Source: Rheinheimera riviphila (GTDB lineage Bacteria; Pseudomonadota; Gammaproteobacteria; Enterobacterales; Alteromonadaceae). Taken from it: DNA of 64,000 nucleotides. How positions within the stretch are numbered: the first letter of the stretch is position 1; each line of letters opens with the position of its first letter. Below are positions 9,204 to 23,508 of this stretch, in pieces. The notes under the pieces are model-generated. The model was not told where the DNA came from, made no database searches, and saw only the letters and a program-made list of their open reading frames with translations. Both the position numbers and the translations under genes were made by a program. Where the stretch lies: contig NZ_SACS01000014.1 of the NCBI RefSeq assembly GCF_004005945.1, positions 1-64,000 of the forward strand, given 5' to 3'.

Positions 9204-9255
9204 GTTTTTGTCTGGAGGCGAGTCCAGAGCGAATACTCTGCAGCACTAGTCTGAC

Positions 9256-10161
9256 TCAGTTGTTGCTTGTTGTAGCCTTTAGCGAAATTCGCTCGATGGC
9301 ACCACGTTGTTGCATCGTCACATACAACCACTGCTCGGTTGAGTCAAAACTAACATTGGTCGGAAATTTGCCGTTTACCGCAATTTCCGCCAGTAACTCA
9401 CCGCTAGGGCTGATTTTTGCGATGACGCCTTTGCCGTAACGGGCGACGTACAAATTACCGGCGCTATCAGTGCGCATGCCGTCCAGGCCAAAATCCGGAA
9501 ATTTGATGAGCAGTTTTTTCTGGCTTGGTGTGGCAGCTGCATCCAGCTGATAGACCCAGATCCGCCGCTGCGCACTTTCATTGACGTACAAAAACCGTTG
9601 ATCCTGACTGACGGCAACACCATTGGTAGTGCCCATCTGGTCTTCAATTAACACTGAGCTGCCGTCCGGCTGAATTTTCCAAAGCTGACCCCTGTTGTTT
9701 TTCCAGTCGGGATCGCTTGCGAACAACACACCACTTTGGGTGATCGCCAGATCGTTGGGTTGATGCATTTTTGGTTGATGACTAAACACAGTTAAAGTTT
9801 TGCCGTCATAACGCCAGATGTTATGGCCGGTATAATCGGCGATATACATCCGGCCTTGCTGATCAAACCGAATGCCGTTGCCGACGCTGCCTTTTGGTAA
9901 GGTCAGATACAAAGTTGCCTGACCCTCTGGCGTCACTTTGCCGATGGTGCCTTTATGGCTATCGTCGTTGCCACCAAAATTGACTGCGTATAAATTGCCT
10001 GCTGTATCTAAGGCCGGGCCTTCAATTTCTGCGTGAAACACACCATCAGCGACAAAAGTTTCACTTTTAAGCATCGCAGTCACAGGCTTTTGGATGGACG
10101 GATCTGGAGCCGTCGCTTGGAGCGGCTGGGTGGCAATCAATAACTGCAGCAATAACAACAT
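9256..10161 (-). CDS. Exported SMP-30/gluconolactonase-like beta-propeller
   Basis: A 301-residue protein of the SMP-30/gluconolactonase/LRE group: EGPALDTAGNLYAVNF, GNGIRFDQQGRMYIADY, PNDLAI and DGMRTDSAGNLYVARYGKG carry the metal-site Glu, Asn and Asp positions of the family. The first 17 or so residues are a short signal peptide, so it probably acts in the periplasm. Members hydrolyse sugar lactones or other lactones. It is the last gene of a three-gene minus-strand operon with a flavin oxidase and an amidase (gaps of 37 and 28 bp). If the oxidase makes lactones, this enzyme would open them. Confidence 0.85.
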   Translation of the reverse strand: MLLLLQLLIATQPLQATAPDPSIQKPVTAMLKSETFVADGVFHAEIEGPALDTAGNLYAVNFGGNDDSHKGTIGKVTPEGQATLYLTLPKGSVGNGIRFDQQGRMYIADYTGHNIWRYDGKTLTVFSHQPKMHQPNDLAITQSGVLFASDPDWKNNRGQLWKIQPDGSSVLIEDQMGTTNGVAVSQDQRFLYVNESAQRRIWVYQLDAAATPSQKKLLIKFPDFGLDGMRTDSAGNLYVARYGKGVIAKISPSGELLAEIAVNGKFPTNVSFDSTEQWLYVTMQQRGAIERISLKATTSNN

Positions 10162-10198
10162 CGTGAACCTCCTTTTAATAAAATCAGCGTGTTATAAA

Positions 10199-11722
10199 TC
10201 AGTCCGGCTGAATGCTCTGAGCAAACCGAAACAGATTGTCTGGATCATACTGGCGTTTAAGTTGTTGTAATGCAACATAGTTGTCGCCGTAATATGCTTG
10301 TGGCCAGTCTTTAATGAGGGCGTCGGTATAATTCAGATAAGCGCCATTACAACTCCAGCGCCGCATTTGTTTGCGCATCTGGTTGACCCAGATGGCACCT
10401 TCCTGCAGCATGACTTCGGGCGTGCCGACCGGGCCGCTGAATAGGTATTGGGCACTCAACACCGCCGCGCGATGGGCAAAAGCACTGTGTCCTGGCGGCA
10501 CCCGCCGAATAGCGCCGCCCATCGACGTCAACATCAGGCCGCCGCGAAAACCATCCTGATGGCGTTTTCGGACGGCGTTCAGTAAATGATGCAAGCCGGA
10601 TAGCGGCAAATAGTCATTAAAAATGTCGGAACTGCCTGCCATTGCCACCCGTTTAAGCTGGCCACGTTCATGCTGGTTGGGCAGTTTGCATTCGGGCATT
10701 TCCAGACCATCACAATCGGTCAGCATAAAATCGAGATACTGATGATCCTGCATATCCACTTCCGACCAAATCCCGGCCAGTTGCAGTGTTAGTTGGTACC
10801 AGTGTTGACTGAGCAATGCCGGATGGCCCATACAACAGGCTCGTAGCTGAATTTCCGGTTTGGAGTCCGGCTGGCCATTAAACCAGACCGTGGCCTGTGA
10901 CCAGATCTCATCAGGCAGCGTTTTGAGCCATTGTTGCCAAATCGCCAGGACCTGATTGCCGTCTTTCAGCGGAAAACGGCCAATAAAATTGCGGATTGGC
11001 GCGGTTTCAAAAGTATCAAATTCAAACTGTGTCGCAATGCCAAACTGGCCGCCACCACCGCCACGTAGTGCCCAGAATAGCTGTGGATGCTCGGTGGTGC
11101 TGCAGTAAATTAGCTCGCCAGTGGCCGTGACCAGCTCCACCCGGCGCAGCGCATCACAAGTCAGACCAAAGCGCCGATCCGCAATACCCAAACCACCACC
11201 CAATACCAAACCGGCAATGCCAACACTGGCGCAACTGCCGGCCGGAATAGATCGTTGTTGTAGCCCAAGCGTGGCATACACATCACCAAGCTTGGCACCG
11301 GCACCGATACTGGCAATGTTTTGATGGAGGGTGATTTGATTAAGCAGGCCGATATCCAGCAGTACCCCGGACGTTGACGACAACCCGGTATAACTGTGAC
11401 CACCGCTGCGCACGGCAAAAGGCAATTGATAACGTTGGATAAAACGCACGGCATGTTGTACGTCAGCTGCCGTTTGGCAGCGAATAATCACCGCAGTCGG
11501 CACATCATCGTAACGGGCATTCGCGGCTTTTTTCTGGCGGCTAAAATCATCGGCGACTGGAAACAGCACATCGCCGGTTAATTGTTGGGAAAGCAGTTGC
11601 CAGTCGGCAGCTTCAGGTAAGGCAAGATTGCCGTGAGCTGCACCTGGAAATGTTGGCTGCTGCGACAACTGACACCCAGCCAATGTAGCGGCAGAAAGTA
11701 GCAGAAAATCACGTCGTTTCAT
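10199..11722 (-). CDS. Berberine-bridge-type FAD oxidoreductase, predicted lipoprotein
   Basis: Residues 3-17 hold RRDFLLLSAATLAGC, a possible twin-arginine export signal with a lipobox, so it is probably a periplasmic lipoprotein. An upstream TTG at 11749 is open, but the ATG at 11722 starts exactly at the signal. The FAD-binding domain has RSGGHSY (His109) and PAGSC (Cys164), the two positions used for bicovalent FAD in BBE-like carbohydrate oxidases. The C-terminal BBE motif is YYGDNYVALQQLK...DPDNLF. Such enzymes oxidise sugars or alcohols with oxygen. The substrate is unknown. It lies in an operon with a lactonase-like protein and an amidase. Confidence 0.85.
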   Translation of the reverse strand: MKRRDFLLLSAATLAGCQLSQQPTFPGAAHGNLALPEAADWQLLSQQLTGDVLFPVADDFSRQKKAANARYDDVPTAVIIRCQTAADVQHAVRFIQRYQLPFAVRSGGHSYTGLSSTSGVLLDIGLLNQITLHQNIASIGAGAKLGDVYATLGLQQRSIPAGSCASVGIAGLVLGGGLGIADRRFGLTCDALRRVELVTATGELIYCSTTEHPQLFWALRGGGGGQFGIATQFEFDTFETAPIRNFIGRFPLKDGNQVLAIWQQWLKTLPDEIWSQATVWFNGQPDSKPEIQLRACCMGHPALLSQHWYQLTLQLAGIWSEVDMQDHQYLDFMLTDCDGLEMPECKLPNQHERGQLKRVAMAGSSDIFNDYLPLSGLHHLLNAVRKRHQDGFRGGLMLTSMGGAIRRVPPGHSAFAHRAAVLSAQYLFSGPVGTPEVMLQEGAIWVNQMRKQMRRWSCNGAYLNYTDALIKDWPQAYYGDNYVALQQLKRQYDPDNLFRFAQSIQPD

Positions 11723-11750
11723 CGATGAATTCACCGGCCGCGGCCTCAAT

Positions 11751-13328
11751 TTAGTTCATGCTGGCGACAAAACCCGGAATGCTGCGTTTTGGCAATTGTT
11801 GCTCGAGCAGCGTGGCCAGTCCTAATAACTTAGGCTCTGACCACTTAGCGCCGACGATACTCAGACCCAATGGCAGCAAACCGTCTATGCCGGCAGGAAT
11901 AGTGATAGCCGGGTAACCAGAAACCGCGGCAGCTGTGGATGAGCCAAAGCTGTAGTCGTCACCTTTGACATGATCAATGGCCCAGGCAGCGGTGGTTGCC
12001 GGCAGTAAAATGGCATCGGCGCCAGCGTCCACCAAATATTGATCTAACATCGCTGCAGCCAGTGTTTTACTGTTGGCGAGCGCCTGTTGATAGGCTTTGG
12101 CATCTTTGGTTAAATCGATGTTGTTGGCCTGCTCCAAATATTGCTGCCCATAAAATGCCAGCGCTGCTTTGCCTTTTTTCTGATTAAATTCAACAATTTT
12201 GGCGATAGAATTCACTGGCTTTGGGGCCTGGTAATCGAGCAGCCACTGATTTAAATCGCGTTTAAATTCGTAAATCAGCACCGTCAACTCGTCTTTACCA
12301 AGTTGCTCAGGTAATTCCCAATTATTTATTTGCAGCACTTCGATGCCTTTGGCGGTTAAGGCTGCCGCGACCTTATCCTGCATTGCTTTAATCGCCGGGA
12401 ATTTTGCATCATAAGCGCGGACCAACACCACTTTTTTTACTGCTAACGATGCAGATAACGAGTTAGATATAGCTGCGCTCGCCAGACTTTGGCCATAGTG
12501 GGTTTTGGCAGTAGCTGTTGTCATGCTATCCAATAACAAAGCCGCATCCGCTACCGAGCGCGCCATTGGACCTGCGATATCCTGCGATGCGGCAATCGGA
12601 ATAATACCAGCGCCGGACACCGCGCCGTGCGTCGGTTTAATGCCAACAATACCGTTTGCGGCTGCAGGGCAGGTGATCGAGCCATCGGTTTCAGTACCAA
12701 CGGCTAACAAGGTCATATCGGCCGCTACTGCGGCGCCGGATCCAGAGCTGGAGCCACAAGGACTTTGGCTTAATACATGTGGATTCTTGGTTTGACCGCC
12801 TAATAACGACCAGCCGCTGGCCGAGCCTTCACCACGAAAATTTGCCCATTCGGATAAATTCGACTTGGCCAGGATCACCGCCCCGGCAGCACGCAGCTGT
12901 GTCACAATTTCGGCGTCTTGTTTGGTCAGAAAGCCTTTGAGCGCCAACGCGCCGGCGGTCGTTGGCATACCGTCTTTGGTGGCGATATTCGCTTTAAGAA
13001 CGACCGGCAAGCCGTGCAATGGCCCGCGGATGTTGCCAGCTTTGCGCTCAGCATCCAGGCGGGTCGCTAGTTTAATCGCATCGCGGTTAATATCGACAAT
13101 TGCCCTGATTTGTGCGCCCTTCAGGTTATTTTTTTCAATCTGCTGCAGGTAATATTGGGTGAGCTCAACTGAACTTAACTTTTTAGTGCTGTCGTTATCG
13201 TTCATCAGCTGCAAAGCCTGCTGCGCGGTGATTTGATGCAGCCGATGCGGCGCAGTGGCGTGGGCTACGCCGCAAAAAATGACCGTGGCTAGCGCAGAAA
13301 TTTGGATTGATAGCAGGGAAAGTTTCAT
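11751..13328 (-). CDS. Exported amidase (amidase-signature family)
   Basis: The 525-residue enzyme has a Sec signal peptide ending near VAHA|TAP and the amidase-signature triad: Lys112 (LPVVLKANIATKDG), the serine-rich loop CGSSSGSGAAVA (193-195) and the nucleophile in TETDGSITCP (Ser217). It would hydrolyse an amide, or an aryl or peptide amide, outside the cytoplasm, so it is not the tRNA amidotransferase subunit GatA. It is the first gene of the operon with the flavin oxidase and the SMP-30-like protein. The natural substrate cannot be read from sequence. Confidence 0.87.
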   Translation of the reverse strand: MKLSLLSIQISALATVIFCGVAHATAPHRLHQITAQQALQLMNDNDSTKKLSSVELTQYYLQQIEKNNLKGAQIRAIVDINRDAIKLATRLDAERKAGNIRGPLHGLPVVLKANIATKDGMPTTAGALALKGFLTKQDAEIVTQLRAAGAVILAKSNLSEWANFRGEGSASGWSLLGGQTKNPHVLSQSPCGSSSGSGAAVAADMTLLAVGTETDGSITCPAAANGIVGIKPTHGAVSGAGIIPIAASQDIAGPMARSVADAALLLDSMTTATAKTHYGQSLASAAISNSLSASLAVKKVVLVRAYDAKFPAIKAMQDKVAAALTAKGIEVLQINNWELPEQLGKDELTVLIYEFKRDLNQWLLDYQAPKPVNSIAKIVEFNQKKGKAALAFYGQQYLEQANNIDLTKDAKAYQQALANSKTLAAAMLDQYLVDAGADAILLPATTAAWAIDHVKGDDYSFGSSTAAAVSGYPAITIPAGIDGLLPLGLSIVGAKWSEPKLLGLATLLEQQLPKRSIPGFVASMN

Positions 13329-13507
13329 TCAGGAACCTGTCAGGTGTTGTTGTTATTTTAAACTAGCAGCAGCAGTTTTGAACCAATAGCAACTGTGCAA
13401 CGTTTTAACCTTCGGATGCAAGTGGCAACCGTCCATCCCTGCAGAAAAATCGACCAATGGCAGTGGTGGTGACCAATAATTAATCAGTCAGACAGGAATA
13501 GCCAGCA

Positions 13508-14668
13508 GTGAACGTTACTTATCAGAAGCTTATCAATAAGATATCTCTAATTCATCCCGTACATTTACGCGTGCAGCACAAGCTATTTCTGGTGGGACTG
13601 CTGCAATTTTTGCTGCTGGGCTGTAGCCAGCATCAACCGCCGGAACTGAGTAGCAGCCAGTGGCAACAACAACTTAATTTACCCTCAGTCCAATATGCGA
13701 CCGAATTAAACAGCCAATGGCTGGACCTGGTGCAAAGTGATGAGCTGGAATGGTTTGACGACGCACGTCAGCGCGCAGTGCCGGTGCTTTATTACGCACC
13801 AAAGCAACGTGATGACGTCCAAGCCAGCAGCGATAAATTACCTTTAATCGTATTTTCGCATGGCCTTGGCGGTTCGCGTGACCGTTATGCTTATTTGGGT
13901 AAATATTGGGCCAGTCAGGGTTTTGCCAGTTTGCATGTACAGCATGTCGGGAGCGATCGGCAGATCTGGCGTGGTAGCCGCTTGACCTTACCATTTCGGT
14001 TGATGGCCGCTGCCGGAGACGACGAAGCGCTGGCGCGGGTGGCTGATGTCAAATTCGCTTTAACTACTTTGCTCGAGTCTGATAGAAGTGCTCAAATAGA
14101 CCAAACCAAAATTGTGATGGCCGGTCATTCATATGGTGCCAATACCTCAATGTTATTGGTCGGGGCTAAAGTGGAACGCTCCGCAGCATTGCCGCCGCTG
14201 CGTGACCCGCGTTTTAGTGCTGCTTTACTGATTTCAGCGCCGCCATTTTATGATGGTGCGCCGCTGGCAGCAGTGCTGTCATCGGTCACAGTACCGACCT
14301 TGCATATCACCAATACCATGGATGAAATTGAGGTGCCGGGGTATCACTCAGCGCCATCCGATCGGATTGATTTATATCAGGCGATGGGCGGCAGTTATAA
14401 GGTGCTGGCGGTATTCCATGGTGGCAATCACAATATATTTTCCGGCAGAAGGCAACGACCGGAATTAGGTGTGCAGGCGCAAGTGTTGCAGGCCGCTACC
14501 CAAAGTTTGTCCGGTGCTTTTCTAAAAGGCTTGTTTTTGCAGGATGCACAGCAGCTTCGGCAGTGGCAACAGCAACATCAAACGTTGCTGGCTAGATTTG
14601 AACAAAGCGAGAACAATACTCAAGTTAGTGCTCAGGCGCTATTGAACGAAACACCTCGGTCGCGCTGA
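13508..14668 (+). CDS. Exported alpha/beta hydrolase (PAF-acetylhydrolase/dienelactone hydrolase-like)
   Basis: A 386-residue protein starting at GTG. The hydrophobic segment at about residues 26-38 ends LLLGC, a lipobox, so it may be a lipoprotein. VFSHGLGGSRDRY carries the oxyanion turn, and AGHSYGANTSMLL is the GxSxG nucleophile. A TMDE...EVPG stretch and HGGNHNIF supply candidate acid and His. It resembles predicted dienelactone hydrolases and platelet-activating-factor acetylhydrolases. It is transcribed away from the amidase operon; the substrate is unknown. Confidence 0.8.
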   Translation: MNVTYQKLINKISLIHPVHLRVQHKLFLVGLLQFLLLGCSQHQPPELSSSQWQQQLNLPSVQYATELNSQWLDLVQSDELEWFDDARQRAVPVLYYAPKQRDDVQASSDKLPLIVFSHGLGGSRDRYAYLGKYWASQGFASLHVQHVGSDRQIWRGSRLTLPFRLMAAAGDDEALARVADVKFALTTLLESDRSAQIDQTKIVMAGHSYGANTSMLLVGAKVERSAALPPLRDPRFSAALLISAPPFYDGAPLAAVLSSVTVPTLHITNTMDEIEVPGYHSAPSDRIDLYQAMGGSYKVLAVFHGGNHNIFSGRRQRPELGVQAQVLQAATQSLSGAFLKGLFLQDAQQLRQWQQQHQTLLARFEQSENNTQVSAQALLNETPRSR

Positions 14669-14747
14669 GTCCGGCTTATCGACATCGCATGGAGCATCGA
14701 GGTGGGTGAGTCTAAGCCGGTTATTGGGTATTTGGCGTGGGCGTCTG

Positions 14748-15146
14748 CTACAGCAGTTGTCGCTTTTTAAGTTCATCTTCCAAAGCTTCCAGATCTGCGC
14801 CGCGGATCACTTTATTGCCAATCAGGATTTGCGGTATCCCCGTCGCCCCCAGTGATTGAAAAAGTTGCTGGATTGCCGGATCTGCTGATTCAATATCCCT
14901 ATTTTCAAACACCACCTGATGCTGATCCAGATAGTTTTTAACTTTCTGACAGTACTCACACCAGGACGCTGAATACAGGATCAGTGCTTTGTCTGTCGTT
15001 GCAAAATGTGCTGAAGTTTCAATTTCAAACACTGTGGCTGGCCGGTTGAGATATTGCCAGCTGTACAGGGCGCCGATGCCAATGCCAAAACCGAGCGCAG
15101 TCATCAATACCGGTGCCAGCAAGCCCTTTAACGTAGGTAAATTCAT
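14748..15146 (-). CDS. Membrane-anchored glutaredoxin-like protein
   Basis: A 132-residue protein. Residues 9-30 form one membrane helix, followed by a glutaredoxin fold: SASWCEYCQKVKNYL (CxxC at about 63-66), TGIPQILIG with the cis-proline, and GADLEALEDEL. It would reduce or exchange disulfides; which side of the membrane it faces is unclear because N-terminal charge is low. It lies 63 bp downstream of a gene for an exported six-cysteine peptide on the same strand, a possible partner or substrate. Confidence 0.85.
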   Translation of the reverse strand: MNLPTLKGLLAPVLMTALGFGIGIGALYSWQYLNRPATVFEIETSAHFATTDKALILYSASWCEYCQKVKNYLDQHQVVFENRDIESADPAIQQLFQSLGATGIPQILIGNKVIRGADLEALEDELKKRQLL

Positions 15147-15209
15147 GCATTTTAATCCGTAAAAAAAGCACTATCGGGTCGCGACAGTGCCATTTTGTTG
15201 ATTTAACGA

Positions 15210-15419
15210 TTATTGTGGTGTGCCGCAGCCCCATTTGCATAATTGCAGGTGTCGGCTGCAAGTTGCAGCAGGGCCGCCGCCAGCCAGACAAATACGTGAT
15301 TTCTGGTGGCAATCGAGAATGCATTCTTCGTATGGCGAGAAATCAGAAGCAAAGCTGAAAAATGCCACGCCAAGACCGGCACCAAAAGCCAGAGCTTTCA
15401 TTAAGTTGTTGAATTTCAT
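15210..15419 (-). CDS. Small exported six-cysteine protein, unknown
   Basis: A 69-residue protein with a clear signal peptide (cleavage likely after FFSFA, about residue 24), leaving a mature peptide of about 45 residues with six cysteines (EEC, LDC, RIC, ATC, QLC, WGC). Regular spacing suggests three disulfides or a metal site. The family is not recognised. The likely operon with a membrane glutaredoxin suggests a redox or disulfide role; that is inference. Confidence 0.65.
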   Translation of the reverse strand: MKFNNLMKALAFGAGLGVAFFSFASDFSPYEECILDCHQKSRICLAGGGPAATCSRHLQLCKWGCGTPQ

Positions 15420-15765
15420 TGGTTTTCCTTATTGTCTGAATACTTTGTTATTAGATTTAACGGATGATTGGTACAACTTGCTGGCCAAGGTTGATGCATG
15501 AAAAGTGCCTCCAACCTTGTTGCTTGATAGTGATGAGGTTTGATGGGCGACTGCGTGACGGAAAATTGATAAAACGCTGATAAAAAATGAATAATAAACG
15601 AGGAATTGCGGTTAGGCTGGCAAAAATCCACTATTTAGTGAACCTTGCACCGAAAAAAAAGCCAGCGAAATAGGCACAATAAAAAAGGCCAGCTTTTGCT
15701 GCTGGCCTTTTTTATTACATCAATCAATCACTCAATCAATCACAAGGTTTCAACAATTGAACACA
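15420..15765. other. Gene-free region between gltD end and the cysteine peptide gene
   Basis: It holds the gltD terminator (15684-15710) and an 8-bp inverted repeat CAAGGTTG/CAACCTTG (15486-15519, 18-nt loop) upstream of the small exported protein, a possible operator. No coding sequence was found. Confidence 0.5.
15684..15710 (-). terminator. gltBD terminator (bidirectional)
   Basis: A 10-bp stem AAAGGCCAGC/GCTGGCCTTT with a 7-nt loop is flanked by A and T runs on both sides. It sits about 55 bp beyond the gltD stop. Confidence 0.85.
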
Positions 15766-21661
<5,896 letters not shown>

Positions 21662-21695
21662 GAAAATACCCTCCAACCTGTCCTGCAATAAAAAA

Positions 21696-21818
21696 TACCC
21701 GTCGTCCTTCAAGCTGCAGCTTTGTTGGCCGTTTCACTCGCCCCAATCACATAGGACAACTATGTTCATGGGGACTCGCTCAACTGCCGCCGCGCTGCAA
21801 CTCGAATGACTTAGGGTA
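21696..21818 (+). repeat. Dispersed 123-bp inverted-repeat element, copy A
   Basis: It starts TACCCGTCGTCCTTCAAG and ends GACTTAGGGTA, with the core CCCCAATCACATAGGACAAC followed by TATGTTCATGGGG. It has the same orientation as the copy at 60613 and is opposite to those at 30802 and 50231. It lies in the presumed gltB leader. The flanking bases AA and TT are complementary. Confidence 0.88.
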
Positions 21819-21820
21819 TT

Positions 21821-21862
21821 AACCCGTCGTCCTTCAAGCTGCAGCCTTAAATGATTTCGGTA
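21821..21862 (+). repeat. Short derivative of the dispersed element (ends only)
   Basis: It carries the left end CCCGTCGTCCTTCAAGCTGC joined almost directly to a right-end-like ATGATTTCGGTAT, as if the 80-bp middle were deleted. It abuts copy A. Confidence 0.6.
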
Positions 21863-21920
21863 TAAATATGTAAAATTTATGAATTATTATTCTAATTTTT
21901 AGTTTTTTTACGTTTGAAAG

Positions 21921-21949
21921 AAAATAACGGTAATACTTTCAAGGGTCAA
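21921..21949 (-). promoter_or_regulatory. Sigma-70 promoter for gltBD
   Basis: On the minus strand TTGACC (21949-21944), a 17-bp spacer and TATTTT (21926-21921). It is the best -35/-10 pair in the region upstream of gltB. Confidence 0.5.
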
Positions 21950-21988
21950 GGGTTGTTAGTGTTTTTACTCTAGAGTGGTCGGCGCGTC

Positions 21989-22004
21989 GTTTAGACGTCT
22001 AAAC
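21989..22004. promoter_or_regulatory. 16-bp perfect palindrome with MetJ-box core
   Basis: GTTTAGACGTCTAAAC is a perfect palindrome whose centre AGACGTCT equals the MetJ 8-mer. MetJ normally binds tandem boxes, and the flanking 8-mers here are poor. It sits about 40 bp upstream of the gltB -35 element, a position that suits an activator better than a repressor. The regulator is unknown. Confidence 0.45.
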
Positions 22005-22162
22005 ATAAAGACCTGAGTTAGATATACCGATAAATCGACAAAAATGCAAGCTGACTTTTGGTGAATAACCCGCCAGTCGTCGCCTGTAGCTGATCCGATG
22101 AGTTTTGTAATAAAATTACAGCTTTAGCCGGGAAAGGGCGGATTTAATGAAAAAAAGCCAAC

Positions 22163-22188
22163 AAAAAAGCTGCCGAAGCAGCTTTTTT
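22163..22188 (-). terminator. folE2 terminator
   Basis: An 11-bp stem AAAAAAGCTGC/GCAGCTTTTTT closes a CGAA loop; the run of T on the minus strand follows the stem about 75 bp past the folE2 stop. Confidence 0.85.
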
Positions 22189-22264
22189 TAGTTGGGTTAC
22201 CACGAAGGTTATGCGTTAGTTATGCGCTAATGAACTTCGGCAGAATCAGCGGTTTTCGCTAAAT

Positions 22265-23191
22265 TCAGGCACGATAGCCGTTCGGTAAACCTTTCACCGT
22301 CACCGCGACTGCGTCATGCGCATGCAGTGATTCGTAATGGTTAACGCGCAGCCAGAAGTCATCAAATTCAGTGAGCTGGTTCAGCGTATATTTCACGCGG
22401 CGGGCAGCATCTTCACAGAACATCAGATTTTGGCCATTTAAGCGGGCAAATTCCTGTTCGTCAGCGCGTTTTACGGCGGCTTGTACCGGCGTTTTTAACG
22501 AGTCTTCAATCGCATCAATCAGCGCCACAATCGGGAAGTCGGTCAGTTTGTGATTGAGCTTCACTTTAATTTCAGCGACTGAACGCTGGCTGTGTGGTGT
22601 TGCCACGATGCCTTGAGTTGTCCCCAACCAGTCGACGACCAATTCACTGCTGATGTGCTGCTGACCGGCAAATTTCGCGGTAAAAGCTTCCTGGATCAGC
22701 TGCCGCGCTAAAGCTGCGGAGCAAGGGCAGGTCGATGAATAAGGCACTTTCACGGCCAGTTCGACTGATAATTCTTTATCAACCACCTGACCAGTGACCG
22801 TGACCGGATAAGCTTTCCAGCCTTGTTTTTCAGTGATCAGCGCTTTGCGGCGTAAATGCAGGTCAAAATCGAATTTAACAAAGGCCTGATCGCTTAAATC
22901 TTCATGGCTGCTGATAAAACCGTCCAGCAACTCGCAGAGACTGGCATGGCTTAAGCTGGACTCACGGGATAAATCGTCCAGCAATAAATACAGCCTGGAC
23001 ATATGAATGCCTTTGGCTTTTGGATCTTTTAAGTTCACAAAAGCTTCAACATGCGCACTAACCTGACGTGGCGCTTCACCGGCAATGGCCAGCATCAGTG
23101 GCACTTCAATATTGCTCATTCCAACCCAGTCCAGTACCCCTTCGGTGGTGGCACTAGAGTGATTGGCTACATCTGGCATCGCTGTCGGCAT
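22265..23191 (-). CDS. folE2: GTP cyclohydrolase FolE2 (type IB)
   Basis: It converts GTP to 7,8-dihydroneopterin triphosphate, the first step of tetrahydrofolate (and queuosine) synthesis. The 308-residue length is usual. The catalytic and metal cysteine lies in [15 protein letters not shown] (Cys155/157), and other conserved parts are [22 protein letters not shown] and [11 protein letters not shown]. The ATG follows GGAGAATTC. FolE2 enzymes use metals other than zinc and are often made under zinc limitation; no Zur box was recognised. Confidence 0.95.
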   Translation of the reverse strand: MPTAMPDVANHSSATTEGVLDWVGMSNIEVPLMLAIAGEAPRQVSAHVEAFVNLKDPKAKGIHMSRLYLLLDDLSRESSLSHASLCELLDGFISSHEDLSDQAFVKFDFDLHLRRKALITEKQGWKAYPVTVTGQVVDKELSVELAVKVPYSSTCPCSAALARQLIQEAFTAKFAGQQHISSELVVDWLGTTQGIVATPHSQRSVAEIKVKLNHKLTDFPIVALIDAIEDSLKTPVQAAVKRADEQEFARLNGQNLMFCEDAARRVKYTLNQLTEFDDFWLRVNHYESLHAHDAVAVTVKGLPNGYRA

Positions 23192-23508
23192 GAATTCTCC
23201 AAGTCCGTCGATTGCAAAAAAGTTCAGCGCAGCGGGCGGTTAGATTCAGGGCGCAAAGGCCAGAACAAAGTGCCACAACTGCTGGATAGCCGAAAAAGGG
23301 CTGCATTTTACCGCAGTTCACAAATTTGTCTTATGAAAAATTTGCGATGAGGTCATCCATTTTTTCGAGTGATCGCTTTCAAAAGCAAAATACCCGATTA
23401 AAACACTCGGGTATTCTACTCTGTCAGTTTACGGGGTGACAAGCAAAGCGGATCAATTGCCGAAGGCGCCTTCGCTGCCATTGTGGCAATTCGTATTGCT
23501 GCAGACTG
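23192..23508. other. Gene-free region between folE2 and the iadA-like gene
   Basis: 317 bp. It contains the hairpin at 23389-23415, a 14-bp perfect palindrome CGAAGGCGCCTTCG (23461-23474) and a small TTGCCATTGTGGCAA hairpin, all just past the iadA stop. No coding sequence was found. Confidence 0.5.
23389..23415 (-). terminator. Terminator of the transporter-dipeptidase operon
   Basis: A 9-bp stem AATACCCGA/TCGGGTATT with a 9-nt loop is followed on the minus strand by TTTTGCTTTTG. The stem ends (TACCC/GGGTA) resemble the termini of the dispersed element, so it could be a remnant of one. Confidence 0.6.

Larger units (their letters stand above)
21662..22264. other. gltB upstream region with promoter and dispersed repeat
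   Basis: 603 bp without a gene. From gltB outward it holds a dispersed inverted-repeat element plus a short derivative, an AT-rich stretch, a sigma-70 promoter, a 16-bp palindrome and the folE2 terminator. The mapped promoter would give a leader of about 250 nt that carries the repeat. Confidence 0.7.

Noticed and set aside
9211-9228. TCTGGA/TCCAGA hairpin between DUF1840 and the SMP-30 gene
   Set aside because: Six-base stem with no T tract on either strand; not good enough to call a terminator.
14671-14734. CCGGCTTA...TAAGCCGG inverted repeat after the alpha/beta hydrolase gene
   Set aside because: The loop is long and no T run follows, so it was not annotated as a terminator.
21662-21712. 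N-terminal extension of GltB to a TTG start
   Set aside because: It would place the start inside a dispersed repeat and ahead of a strong GGAGGG site at the family-typical ATG.
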